A stretch of DNA of 64,000 bases from Burkholderia anthina (GCF_902498995.1 NZ_CABVLY010000005.1:124001-188000), one strand, 5' to 3'; counted from the stretch's first letter, positions 37,276 through 46,028 are shown. The notes: generated from the letters alone by a model not told the origin. Translations and numbers: made by a program.

Positions 37276-37328
37276 GCGTGCGGCACATGCCGATACGCGG
37301 CGCGCGGGCTGTGCGCCTGGTCGCAACG

Positions 37329-37348
37329 CCGGCCGCGAACGCGGCCGG
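37329..37348 (+). terminator. GC hairpin downstream of the cupredoxin gene
   Basis: CCGGCCGC-GAAC-GCGGCCGG is an 8-bp stem, 54 bp after the stop codon, with no T-tract. Confidence 0.35.
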
Positions 37349-37522
37349 ATCGGCACGCCGTGCCGCACCCGAATCCGCGCCGGCTCGCGCTCGATAACCG
37401 ATAACCGGCATGGATGCACGCGGCCCGCAACGCCCGATTCCCGCACGAGAACCGTCCGCCGATCGCCTACACTGATTCCATCCGGCCGGCGCCTCCGGCC
37501 GTGACCGACCACGAGGCCAGCG

Positions 37523-38662
37523 ATGACGGCGAATCAATCCGCACCTGCGAAACTGCCCGGGCAAGTCGTGCTCGTCCTCCAGGGCGGCGGCGCGCTGGGC
37601 GCGTACCAGCTCGGCGTCTACGAGGCGCTCGATGCGGCCGGCATCCAGCCCGACTGGATCATCGGCACGTCGATCGGCGCGATCAACGCGGCGCTGATCG
37701 CCGGCAATGCGCCGGGACATCGCGCGCAACGGATGGCCGAGTTCTGGCGCCGCGTCACCGGACAGCCCGCGCTCGACGTGCCGGGCTTCCCGACGAGCTG
37801 GGACAAGATCGGCGCCGAGCTCGGCGTCATCGGCGCGGGCATCCCGGGATTTTTCCGGCCGAACCCGGCCGCGTGGCTCGGGCCGCTCGCGCACGTCGGC
37901 GTCGAGCACGCGTCGTACTACGTGGTCGATCCGCTGCGTGCCACGCTCGCCTCGCTCGTCGATTTCGACCGGCTGAACGCGGGCCGGCCGCGCGTGACCG
38001 TCGGCGCGGTCGATGCGTGCACCGGCGCGATGCGCTATTTCGATTCGCGCGACCTGCCGCTCGGCATCGAGCACGTGATGAGTTCGGGCGCGCTGCCGCC
38101 CGCGTTTCCGGCCGTGCGGATCGACGGCGCGCCGTACTGGGACGGCGGCATCTATTCGAATACGCCGGTCGAGGTCGTGCTGGACGACGCGCCGCGCCGC
38201 AGCTCGATCATCTTCTCGGTGCAGATGTGGAATCCGGTCGGACCCGAGCCGAAAAGCATCTGGCAGGTGTCGGAGCGGCAGAAGGACATCCAGTACGCGA
38301 GCCGCACCGACAGCCATATCGCGCGGCAACAGCAGATTCACCGGCTGCGGCACGTGATCCAGGAACTGGTCACGCGGCTGCCGGAAGCGGAGCGCACGTC
38401 GGCCGACGTGCAGGCGCTCGCCGCGTGGGGCTGCCAGACGACGATGCGCGTGATCAAGCTCGCGGCGCCGCGGCTCGACGGCGACGACCAGTGGAAGGAC
38501 ATCGATTTCACGCCGGCCGGGATTGCGGCGCGCCGGCAGGCGGGGTTCGAGGCGACGATGCAGACGATCGCCGCGCGGCCGTGGGAGATTCCGATGGCGC
38601 CGACGGAAGGATTGAGCGTGTGGAGCCCGGACGAGAACCGGATCGGGGAGCGGCATGGCTGA
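37523..38662 (+). CDS. Patatin-like phospholipase (with DUF3734-type C-terminus)
   Basis: A 379-residue cytosolic serine hydrolase. The glycine-rich oxyanion loop LQGGGALGAYQLGVYEAL is followed by the nucleophile Ser50 in GTSIGAINAAL and the catalytic Asp in PYWDGGIYSNTP. From about residue 240 the tail SERQKDIQYASRTDSHI...IHRLRHVIQEL matches the extra domain of bacterial patatins near polyhydroxyalkanoate or ketone-body genes. Lipid acyl hydrolysis is the family activity; the physiological lipid is unknown. The gene stands alone. Confidence 0.93.
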   Translation: MTANQSAPAKLPGQVVLVLQGGGALGAYQLGVYEALDAAGIQPDWIIGTSIGAINAALIAGNAPGHRAQRMAEFWRRVTGQPALDVPGFPTSWDKIGAELGVIGAGIPGFFRPNPAAWLGPLAHVGVEHASYYVVDPLRATLASLVDFDRLNAGRPRVTVGAVDACTGAMRYFDSRDLPLGIEHVMSSGALPPAFPAVRIDGAPYWDGGIYSNTPVEVVLDDAPRRSSIIFSVQMWNPVGPEPKSIWQVSERQKDIQYASRTDSHIARQQQIHRLRHVIQELVTRLPEAERTSADVQALAAWGCQTTMRVIKLAAPRLDGDDQWKDIDFTPAGIAARRQAGFEATMQTIAARPWEIPMAPTEGLSVWSPDENRIGERHG

Positions 38663-38854
38663 TGCCGATGCGGCGCGCGGTATCGCCGCGCGGATCGCCC
38701 GTCGCGCAGCATCGAAGGCACGCGCGTACACGCACACGCACTCGCACTCGCACTCACGCCGCCATGGCATGGCGGCGGCCCACCCCGGCTCGACCAGCCG
38801 CGCCGATCGGCACCGGCGTCGGCAGCGATCCACGCGCCGAATGGCCGGAGCCGG

Positions 38855-40747
38855 CTAATGCAACGGCCGTTCGAGCTTGATGTTGTATCGCTTCACCTTT
38901 GCATACAACGCCGGCTTCGAGATTTCGAGCAGGGCCGCGCAACGCGTCACGTTGAATCGGCACGCGGCCAGCGCATGATGGATCGCGTCGCGCTCGACGT
39001 CCCTCAGCGATTGAATCGCCTGATCGCCCTGCGTGCCGGGCTTTCGCTGCATGCCGGGTGCCGGTATCGGATCGGACATGCCGCCCGCGCCGCGCGGCGG
39101 CCGCAACAAAGCCGACACGTCGTCGATGATGCCTTCGTCGCTCAGGTTCACGGTGCGCTCGACGAGATTCTCCAGCTCCCGGACATTGCCCGGCCATGCG
39201 TAGGCATGCATCTGATCGAGCGCCCGTTTGCTGAACCCGAATATCTTCTTGTTCAGCAGCGTCGCGTACTTGCTCAGGAAAAAGTTCGCGGTCGCCGTGA
39301 TGTCGGCCTTGCGCGATCGCAACGGCGGAATCGAGATCTCGATGACGTTGCAGCGATAGTACAGATCCTCCCGGAACTCCTTCGCCGCCACCATCGCTTC
39401 CAGATCGCGGTTGCTCGCACAGATGATGCGCACGTCGATCGGGATCCCCTTGGTATCTCCGAGCCGGGTCACTTCGCGTTCCTGGAGTACGCGCAGAAGC
39501 TTCGCCTGCACATCGATCGGAAGCTCCGAAATTTCATCGAGAAAGACGGTGCCCCCGTCGGCGGACTCGAATTTCCCCGGCCGCCCTTCCTTGGTCGCCC
39601 CGGTGAAACTGCCCGGCGCGTGCCCGAACAGTTCGCTTTCGATCAGGTCGTGCGGCAGCGCGGCGCAGTTGATCGCAATGAACGGCTGGGCCTGGCGTGC
39701 GCTCGCGTTGTGGATCGACTGCGCGAAAACCTCCTTGCCGACGCCGCTTTCGCCGCTGAGCAGCAGATTCGCCGAACCGTGCGCCGCCTTGCGGGCGGCG
39801 CCGATCGCGTCGAGCAGGCTGTCGCTCTGCCCGACGATGTTCTCGAACGTATAGCGCGCGTAGTTGCCCGCATACTTGCCGGCGATGCTGCGCACGCGCT
39901 TGATCTCGCGGAACGTGTTGACGACGGAAACCACCTGCCCGCAGCTGTTCTTGACGGGAATCGCCGTGTCGATCAGGTGCAGGTGACGGGCGGGCGAGTC
40001 GATGATGAGTTCGCGATCGACGTAGCCCACGCCGGTCGTGAAGATCGGCGCAATGATCGGCTCGAAGTCGATCAGCGCCTCGAGCGGCCGCCCGATGCTG
40101 GCCACCGGATCGATCCCGAGAATCCGTCCCGCGACGGTACTCGCATGACGCACGATGCCGCCTCGACCGAGCACCATCAGCCCGTCGCCGATGTGGTCGA
40201 TGATCGCCTTCTGCTCCTCCACCAGCGTCTGGTGCGCGACGAGGTCGAAATGACTTTTCAGCGAGACGCCCAGCGTGATGTCGAGCAGCGCGAGCATGTC
40301 GTGCAGCGATCGCGCGTCGCGTTCCGCTCGCCGCAATGCGAGCAGGTAGACCCTGGCGGATCCGGCCGGCACGCAGGTCGCGGCGCAGTGCAGGCCGTCC
40401 ACGGCGGCGAGCGGCACATCGACCGTCGCGCCGCCTTCCCGCAACGCATCGCGGACGTCGCGCAGCAGCCGGTCGAGCGCCAGCGCGCCGACGTCGATGC
40501 CGCACTGCGCGGCCAGCGCGCGCGCAGCGTCGTCCGCCGCTTCGAGCGGAACCGCGTCGTCGTCCAACGTCAGCACGTATGCGCCGAACCGCTGCGCCGC
40601 AACACGTCTTGCATCGCGCCAGCAAGCCGTATCGATCGCCGACCGGAGATCGCCGGATCGGTCGGCAGCGCCCAGACTTCGCTCGTCCATTATCGTTCGC
40701 AGCACGGTGGCAGATCCGCCCAGCTTACCAGCGCAAAAACCGTTCAT
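38855..40747 (-). CDS. Sigma-54-dependent enhancer-binding transcriptional activator
   Basis: A 630-residue regulator. The N-terminal ~190 residues form an unrecognised sensory region. A PAS domain follows (about residues 195-300; IIDHIGDGLMVLGRGGIVRHAS). Next is the AAA+ core with Walker A GESGVGKE (~330), the sigma-54 contact loop as GSFTGA rather than GAFTGA (~380), Walker B GGTVFLDEI (~402) and R-finger region LYYRCNVIEI. The protein ends in a Fis-type helix-turn-helix (LAACRFNVTRCAALLEISKPALYAKVKRYNI). It is next to, and on the same strand as, an operon with an exact -24/-12 promoter, its obvious target. ATG 40747 (GGGG upstream) is preferred over 40690. Confidence 0.93.
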   Translation of the reverse strand: MNGFCAGKLGGSATVLRTIMDERSLGAADRSGDLRSAIDTACWRDARRVAAQRFGAYVLTLDDDAVPLEAADDAARALAAQCGIDVGALALDRLLRDVRDALREGGATVDVPLAAVDGLHCAATCVPAGSARVYLLALRRAERDARSLHDMLALLDITLGVSLKSHFDLVAHQTLVEEQKAIIDHIGDGLMVLGRGGIVRHASTVAGRILGIDPVASIGRPLEALIDFEPIIAPIFTTGVGYVDRELIIDSPARHLHLIDTAIPVKNSCGQVVSVVNTFREIKRVRSIAGKYAGNYARYTFENIVGQSDSLLDAIGAARKAAHGSANLLLSGESGVGKEVFAQSIHNASARQAQPFIAINCAALPHDLIESELFGHAPGSFTGATKEGRPGKFESADGGTVFLDEISELPIDVQAKLLRVLQEREVTRLGDTKGIPIDVRIICASNRDLEAMVAAKEFREDLYYRCNVIEISIPPLRSRKADITATANFFLSKYATLLNKKIFGFSKRALDQMHAYAWPGNVRELENLVERTVNLSDEGIIDDVSALLRPPRGAGGMSDPIPAPGMQRKPGTQGDQAIQSLRDVERDAIHHALAACRFNVTRCAALLEISKPALYAKVKRYNIKLERPLH

Positions 40748-40817
40748 GTTGAACCCCGCTGCCGCCCGTGCGACGAACGCTCGCGCCACTGCCGGCCACG
40801 GCCGGCCATTGCCGCGA

Positions 40818-41213
40818 TCAACGGCGCGACGCGGCCTTCTTCTCGATGGCGGCGCGATCGACGATCGCGCGCGCATGTGTTCCGCTGCCGACTTGCCCTT
40901 TGGGATCGTGCACGACGACATCGAATACGAACAGGCTGCCTTCCCGCCCGCGGAAGCTGGCCGTGGCGCTCACTTGCGCATCGACCGGCGTGGGCGCCGA
41001 GTGCGTCAGCTGCGTCGTGACGCCGACCGACAACTGCCCGTTCTCCAGTTCGCCGCGCATGATTTCCGCGCATGCCCGCTCCATGAGACCGAGCATCGCG
41101 GGCGTCGACATCACGTCCGGATACGCTTCATCCGAATCGTTGCCGAAGGCGGAAGCCAGGTCCTGCACGGCGACCCGACGCGTCAGGGTCGCCGTCGCTC
41201 CGGAATGGATCAT
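40818..41213 (-). CDS. Hotdog thioesterase, FlK (fluoroacetyl-CoA thioesterase)-like
   Basis: A 131-residue hotdog protein, last of the sigma-54 operon. It matches FlK: MSTPAMLGLMERACAEIM, then TQLTHSAPTPV and GSGTHARAIV. Thr37, Glu45 and His71 fall at the same spacing (8 and 26 residues) as the FlK catalytic triad Thr42-Glu50-His76. It should therefore be an active acyl-CoA thioesterase, though not necessarily on fluoroacetyl-CoA. AAGGAG precedes the ATG. A paralogue lacking the Thr opens the same operon. Confidence 0.85.
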   Translation of the reverse strand: MIHSGATATLTRRVAVQDLASAFGNDSDEAYPDVMSTPAMLGLMERACAEIMRGELENGQLSVGVTTQLTHSAPTPVDAQVSATASFRGREGSLFVFDVVVHDPKGQVGSGTHARAIVDRAAIEKKAASRR

Positions 41214-41359
41214 GAAATCTCCTTGTCGGTCAAATCATTGCCGCGATGCCGATGCCGCGCGGCTGAATCGCAACGGCGTCGGGCCGTTCATCCAGGCATC
41301 GATGCCCGGCCCGGCGCGACCACGGCGCCGCCTCGAACCGGGCTTCGACGCCGCGTTCG

Positions 41360-42499
41360 CTACTGCACGCCGACCGGCGTCAGGGTGCCGCCCGACAGCT
41401 TGTAGACGGTCACCGGCGCATCGACCCAGTCGCCCTGCGCGTCGAACTTCACCGGCCCGAGCATGCTGGTGAACGATTGCTCGCGCATCACCTTCGAATA
41501 CACCTCGGGCGACGTCGAATTGGCCTTTTGCATCGCATCGGCCACGACGAGCGTCGCCGCATAGAAGCTCGGCGCATAGGTATCCACGTCGGCGCCGAAC
41601 GTGCTCTTGAACCGGCTCCTGAAACGCTTGCCGTCGGGCAGGCTGTCGAGCGGCGCGCCGCCCTGCGCGCAGAACATCTTGTTGTCGAGAACGTTGTTCG
41701 ACAGCTTGCTGAACTCCGGCGAACAGATGCCGTCGCCACCGACCAGCACCGCGTTGATGCCGAGATCGACCATCTGGCGCGCAAGCAGCGCCGCCTGCGC
41801 GTAATAGCCGCCGTAGAACACGACCTGCGGATTGGTCGCCTTGATGTGCGTAAGGATGCCCTTGAAGTCCGTCGTCTTGTCCGTGCTGTATTCACGCGCG
41901 ACGACGGTCATGCCGTCCTTCTCCGCGGTTTTCACGAACACGTCCGCCACGCCGGTGCCGTACGCGGTCCGGTCGTCGACCACGGCCGCGCGCTTGAGCT
42001 TCAGCACGTTGGCCGAGTAATCGGCCATGCGCCGGCCCATCACGTTGTCGTTCGTCGCGAGACGATACACGTACGGAAATCCCAGCCGGGTCAGCTCCGG
42101 GTTCGACGACGCGCCCGTGATCATCACGACGTGCGCATCGTTGTATATCCGCGCGGCCGGAATGCTCACGCCGGAGTTGTAATGTCCGATCACGGCCGCC
42201 ACGCCGCCGTCGACCAGCTTCTGCGCGACGTTCACGCCCACCTTCGGGTCGCCCTGATCGTCGACCGACACCAGTTGAAACTTGACCGGCTGTCCGCCGA
42301 TCACCAGCTTGCGGGCATTCAGCTCGTTGATGGCCAGCTGCACGCCGCGTTCGTCGTCCTTGCCGCTCTGGGCCGAGCTGCCCGTCAGCGGGCCGGCCGC
42401 GCCGATCTTGACGACGGTATCGGCGCTCGCACCGGACGAAAATCCGGTCACGCCGACACCGACGACGGTGACGGCAAACATCAGGATCGTGCGTTTCAT
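41360..42499 (-). CDS. Branched-chain-amino-acid-type ABC substrate-binding protein (LivJ/K family)
   Basis: A 379-residue periplasmic protein with a Sec signal ending in ASADT and the type I fold of Leu/Ile/Val-binding proteins: VKIGAAGPLTGSSAQSGKDDERGVQLAINELNA, then VVAVIGHYNSGVSIPAARIY-like and DFKGILTHIKATNPQVVFYGGYYAQ. It overlaps the upstream HAD gene by 4 nt, so it belongs to the operon, yet no permease or ATPase is encoded nearby. It probably scavenges the operon's substrate for a transporter encoded elsewhere, or works as a sensor. Confidence 0.92.
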   Translation of the reverse strand: MKRTILMFAVTVVGVGVTGFSSGASADTVVKIGAAGPLTGSSAQSGKDDERGVQLAINELNARKLVIGGQPVKFQLVSVDDQGDPKVGVNVAQKLVDGGVAAVIGHYNSGVSIPAARIYNDAHVVMITGASSNPELTRLGFPYVYRLATNDNVMGRRMADYSANVLKLKRAAVVDDRTAYGTGVADVFVKTAEKDGMTVVAREYSTDKTTDFKGILTHIKATNPQVVFYGGYYAQAALLARQMVDLGINAVLVGGDGICSPEFSKLSNNVLDNKMFCAQGGAPLDSLPDGKRFRSRFKSTFGADVDTYAPSFYAATLVVADAMQKANSTSPEVYSKVMREQSFTSMLGPVKFDAQGDWVDAPVTVYKLSGGTLTPVGVQ

Positions 42500-43215
42500 T
42501 TCAATTCCCCCGAAGTGGCGGACTGCGACTGGGTCAGGACATCGCGAACGGGCGACAGCGTCTCGAACTCGAAATCGGGACGCGGCTGCCACGGGCCGAG
42601 CGTGTCCGCGGCGCGGTTGATCCATGCCACGTGCATGCCGAGCGGCTTCGCGCCGTCGATATCCGCCCAGCTGGCGAGCGAACAGTGCAGCACGTCGTGC
42701 GCGTCCAGCCCGAGGCGATCCAGCGCGAGGCTGAATATCAGATGCGAAGGCTTGTACGCCTTGGCCATCTCGGCCGTCGTGACATGCTCGAAATAGCGCG
42801 TGAGCTGGCTTCTGCGCCAGAGATCGCTGTCCATGTTCGTGATCGGCATCAGCGGATAGCGCGCCCCGGCCCAGTCGAGAAACTCGAGCGCATCCGCGTG
42901 CGGCGGCGACGACTCGACGAGGTGCGTGAGCAGCACGTCGGTGAGCGCCTCGACGTCGTGGCCGTCGAGCGCGTTCGGGAACAGCGTGTCGAGGCAGCCG
43001 GTCAGTGCGTCCTGCGCGACCGCGCGATAGCTGCGGTACGCGCCGCCGCGATAGGTCTGCACGTTGCGCATGTCCCAGTCGAGGTACACGTCGAATACCG
43101 GGCGCGAAGAAGCGACGCCGAGAATGCGCATGACTTCGGCAATCCCCGCCATGCCCCCCTTGTCGACATCCACCAGCGTGCCGAAATAGTCGAACGTCAG
43201 TGCTTTGATAGTCAT
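42496..43215 (-). CDS. HAD-family hydrolase, haloacid dehalogenase type II-like
   Basis: A 239-residue Rossmann-fold hydrolase. The nucleophile is Asp9 in LTFDYFGTLVD, motif II lies in MPITNMDSDLW, the conserved Lys is in AKAYKPSHLIF, and the acidic motif is in CSLASWADIDGAKPLGM. The pattern and length match L-2-haloacid dehalogenases and near relatives, which may also be phosphatases. ATG 43215 is preferred over 43221 because AGGA is then 7 nt away. It sits between an enoyl-CoA hydratase and a binding protein in the sigma-54 operon. Confidence 0.88.
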   Translation of the reverse strand: MTIKALTFDYFGTLVDVDKGGMAGIAEVMRILGVASSRPVFDVYLDWDMRNVQTYRGGAYRSYRAVAQDALTGCLDTLFPNALDGHDVEALTDVLLTHLVESSPPHADALEFLDWAGARYPLMPITNMDSDLWRRSQLTRYFEHVTTAEMAKAYKPSHLIFSLALDRLGLDAHDVLHCSLASWADIDGAKPLGMHVAWINRAADTLGPWQPRPDFEFETLSPVRDVLTQSQSATSGELK

Positions 43216-43217
43216 GG

Positions 43218-43976
43218 TCATTTCCTCGCGGCAAAGGCCTGGACACGGCGGGCGGCGTCGGGTGTCGCAAACGCCGCCACGGTTGCGGACTGCTCGAGCT
43301 CGAGACTGCGGGTCAACTCGGTCGACAGCTCCATCGTCAGCAGACGCTTCAGTCTCGATACGGAGAAGACCGAACGTTCGGCGACACGCGCGGCGAGCTC
43401 CAGCGCGGTGTCGACGACCTTCCCCGGTTCGACGACGCGATTGACGAGACCCAGCGCATGCAGTTGCCGAGCCGACTGGCGCTCGCCCAGCAGCCACAGC
43501 TCCATCGCGCGCTGATGGCCGACGCTCTGCGGCAGGAGCTGCGTCACGCCCCCGGTGACGAACTGCCCCCACTCCATTTCGGGGAAAAAGCACACCAGGT
43601 CGTCCGACGCCACGACCAGATCGCAGTTGAGCAGCCACTCGAATCCGCCGCCGACGGCAAACCCGTGCACCGCGCCGATGACCGGCTTGCCGTTGAACAT
43701 CAGGTCGCGCGTGATCTGCTGGATGCGTTCGACGTGACTGCGGATGCTGGCATCGCTCTCGGTCTGCTTGTCGAACTCCTTCAGATCGTCGCCCGCGCAG
43801 AAGGCCCGTCCCGCGCCCGTGAATACGATCGCATTGCAGCCGTCATCGGCATTGACCTCCACCAGCGCCCGATGAAGATCGTCCAGCAGGTCGCCGCTGA
43901 TCGCGTTCAGCCGCTCCGGGCGATTGAGGATCACCGTCGACACGGCTCCCGATTTCTCGATTCTTGCGTAGCTCAT
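43218..43976 (-). CDS. Enoyl-CoA hydratase/isomerase family protein
   Basis: A 252-residue crotonase-fold enzyme. ILNRPERLNAISGDLLDDL and FTGAGRAFCAGDDLKEF form the CoA-binding and oxyanion-hole region. GAVHGFAVGGGFEWLLNCDLVVAS carries the second oxyanion Gly. The catalytic acid region reads FFPEMEWGQFVTGGVTQLLP. It may hydrate, isomerise or hydrolyse an acyl-CoA. AAGGAGG is placed ideally before the start, and the ATG overlaps the ligase stop codon by one base, so it is translationally coupled in the operon. Confidence 0.92.
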   Translation of the reverse strand: MSYARIEKSGAVSTVILNRPERLNAISGDLLDDLHRALVEVNADDGCNAIVFTGAGRAFCAGDDLKEFDKQTESDASIRSHVERIQQITRDLMFNGKPVIGAVHGFAVGGGFEWLLNCDLVVASDDLVCFFPEMEWGQFVTGGVTQLLPQSVGHQRAMELWLLGERQSARQLHALGLVNRVVEPGKVVDTALELAARVAERSVFSVSRLKRLLTMELSTELTRSLELEQSATVAAFATPDAARRVQAFAARK

Positions 43977-45319
43977 CACGCCTCCTTTTCGACCCAGCGG
44001 GTTTTTCCTTCGGTGCGCGGGAAATGTTCGAACGGCACCATCGTCACGTCTGCCGTCGAACCGACCCGCGTGCGGATCGCCGCCTCGACCTGCTCCCTGG
44101 CCTTCGGCCAGTCGGCGGCCGGCAATCCCTGCGCGGCTTCGACCGTCATCGTGATCCGGTCGTACGGCCCGTCCCCCTTCAGCACGATCCGGAAGATTCC
44201 CGACGCCCATTGCGGCAGCGATTCGACGGCCACGCGAACGGCGCTCGGGAACACGTTGATGCCGCGCACGTTGAACATGTCGTCGGTGCGGCCGGTGACA
44301 CGGAATCGCCACGCCGTGCGGCCGTCCGGCCCGCGATCGACGCCGGTCACGGTGACGACGTCTCGCGTGCGGTAGCGCACGAGCGGCTGGCATTCCTTCT
44401 GCAAGTGCGTACAGACCAGTTCACCGACGGTCCCCGCCTCGATCGGCAGGCGTTGCAACGTGGCGGGATCGACGATTTCGGCAAAGACGACGTCGCTCGC
44501 GTGATACAGCAAATCGTTGGTCCAGTCGGTTTGTCCGCCGAGAATGCTCAGTACTTCCGACAGACCGAAGTTGGCGTTGCGGATCTTGAAACCCCACTTC
44601 TCTTCCATCGCGTTGCGCAGATCCAGGTTGTCGAGCCCGGCCTCGCCGCCGAACAGGCCCAACGTCAGCTTCAGGTCGCGGGGGCGAAGATCGGTCGATT
44701 CACGCAGGATCTGCTCGATGAGCCCCGGATACGACGGCGTGCACGAAATCGCGTTGATGCCGAGATTGACGATCGAATCGATCAGCAGACGCGTATTGCC
44801 CACGCCGAACGGCACGACCGTCGCGCCGGTCGCCTCGAGAATCGTGTGATCGGTGAAGCCGCCGGTCCACATGCAGTAGTTCAGGCAGTGAACCACGCGA
44901 TCCGTCGGCCGCAACCCGGCGGCCCACATCGACCGCGCGCCGACCCGGGCGACCCGGTACGCATCGGCCGCGCTGTTCGCCAGAATCAACGGGCGCCCGG
45001 TCGTCCCGGAGGTGCGATGAAGGCGGGACACGCCCGCCTCGCCGCAAGCCACGTAGTCGCCGAATGGAGAAGCCGCCTCCTGGCTGATCCGGAGCTCGTC
45101 CTTCTCGGTGAAAGGCAGCTCCTGCAGCGAATCCAGCGTCACTTCCCGGTCGATCCAGCGCGACAGTTTCCCGCGATAGAACGTCGACATCGAACGGATG
45201 TAGTCCCACTGGGGCGACCATAGCCCGTCCTGATGCCGGCGCACCTGCCCGGGCGGCAGGGTTTCGAATGCCTCGTCGAAAAGCGCGTTGTTTGCGTTGA
45301 TTGACGACTCCACTTTCAT
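43976..45319 (-). CDS. Phenylacetate-CoA ligase-like (PaaK family) AMP-forming ligase
   Basis: A 447-residue adenylate-forming enzyme. The P-loop is RLHRTSGTTGRPLI. The substrate pocket region follows (GLFGGEAGLDNLDLRNAMEEKWG), then YRTRDVVTV and the C-terminal hinge GRTDDMFNVRGINVFPSAV, whose pattern is PaaK-specific. It activates a carboxylic acid, usually aromatic, to the CoA thioester. It is the only CoA ligase in the sigma-54 operon and so sets its entry step. The acid is unknown. Confidence 0.92.
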   Translation of the reverse strand: MKVESSINANNALFDEAFETLPPGQVRRHQDGLWSPQWDYIRSMSTFYRGKLSRWIDREVTLDSLQELPFTEKDELRISQEAASPFGDYVACGEAGVSRLHRTSGTTGRPLILANSAADAYRVARVGARSMWAAGLRPTDRVVHCLNYCMWTGGFTDHTILEATGATVVPFGVGNTRLLIDSIVNLGINAISCTPSYPGLIEQILRESTDLRPRDLKLTLGLFGGEAGLDNLDLRNAMEEKWGFKIRNANFGLSEVLSILGGQTDWTNDLLYHASDVVFAEIVDPATLQRLPIEAGTVGELVCTHLQKECQPLVRYRTRDVVTVTGVDRGPDGRTAWRFRVTGRTDDMFNVRGINVFPSAVRVAVESLPQWASGIFRIVLKGDGPYDRITMTVEAAQGLPAADWPKAREQVEAAIRTRVGSTADVTMVPFEHFPRTEGKTRWVEKEA

Positions 45320-45332
45320 GTTCTCGTTTCCT

Positions 45333-45752
45333 TTAGCATGACGAATCCATATCGCCGGCACGGCCGCGACGGCTTGCACACTGAAACTCGAGTGCGGAAC
45401 GCTCCACGATCGAGCGCGCGTGGCTCGCGCTCGCCACCGGACCGGCCGCATCGGTCGCCACGACATCGAACCAGTACCGTTCGCCGTCGAACGTCCGGAA
45501 CGTCGCGGTGACGAAAACCGGGACGTCCGATCGCGTCGGCACCAGATGCGTGAAATGCGTCATGCGGCCGATCGACCACTCATCGCTCCGCACTCGGTCG
45601 CACATCGCGTCGACGCATGCGGCTTCCACGAGGCCCATCAAGGCGGACATGGACAGCACGTCGGGATCGCACGGCGCTGCGCCGCGGCGACAACGCTCGC
45701 GTGGCTGCGGCGTCTCCATCGCTTTCGAGACCGTCGCACGTTTCGCTGGCAT
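45333..45752 (-). CDS. Hotdog protein, FlK-like paralogue with altered active site
   Basis: A 139-residue hotdog protein, first gene of the sigma-54 operon. It aligns with the FlK-like protein at 40818-41213 (SMSALMGLVEAACVDAM; THFTHLVPTRSDVP; SASHARSIVE). Glu43 and His69 keep the 26-residue spacing of the triad, but the residue equivalent to the catalytic Thr is Met35. It may be a binding or regulatory subunit of the active paralogue, or use other chemistry. AGGAG lies 9 nt before the ATG. Confidence 0.8.
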   Translation of the reverse strand: MPAKRATVSKAMETPQPRERCRRGAAPCDPDVLSMSALMGLVEAACVDAMCDRVRSDEWSIGRMTHFTHLVPTRSDVPVFVTATFRTFDGERYWFDVVATDAAGPVASASHARSIVERSALEFQCASRRGRAGDMDSSC

Positions 45753-45788
45753 CGGGCGGACTCCTCCGGTTCATTTGCGCTCTAGTAC

Positions 45789-45804
45789 TGCAAAGCCCGT
45801 GCCA
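45789..45804 (-). promoter_or_regulatory. Sigma-54 (-24/-12) promoter of the hotdog/ligase operon
   Basis: On the minus strand TGGCACG-GGCT-TTGCA matches the RpoN consensus TGGCACG-N4-TTGCA at every defined position, with GG and GC at the required 10-bp separation. It leaves a leader of about 25-35 nt before the start at 45752. The adjacent enhancer-binding protein gene (38855-40747) is the likely activator. Upstream activator sites would lie between 45820 and 46100. Confidence 0.92.
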
Positions 45805-46028
45805 AGCTTCAACTAACCCGCGAACCCTTGTCCGGCGGGCATGCGCGGTCAGCACGGCAGAACGCCGTATTCGATTTGAACGGAAAGATTACTTACGGTC
45901 GGAAGATAAATTGACTGTGACGGGCGAGCATGCCGGAAGCGCTCCGGAAACCATCCGGCCCCGAAATACTGCCTTCCCTTCCATAAGGCAGCGCCTATCA
46001 ACCCCATTGGCGTCAGTGCCTTCCATGA

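Noticed and set aside
38700-38760. Short CACTCG/CACACG tandem repeats after the patatin gene
   Set aside because: Only a few imperfect 6-bp units with no spacers. They are not a CRISPR array or a meaningful satellite.
40690-40921. Longer N-terminus for the sigma-54 activator reaching into the FlK-like gene
   Set aside because: The extension overlaps a well-supported gene and translates to Arg-rich filler. ATG 40747 with GGGG upstream is more sensible.
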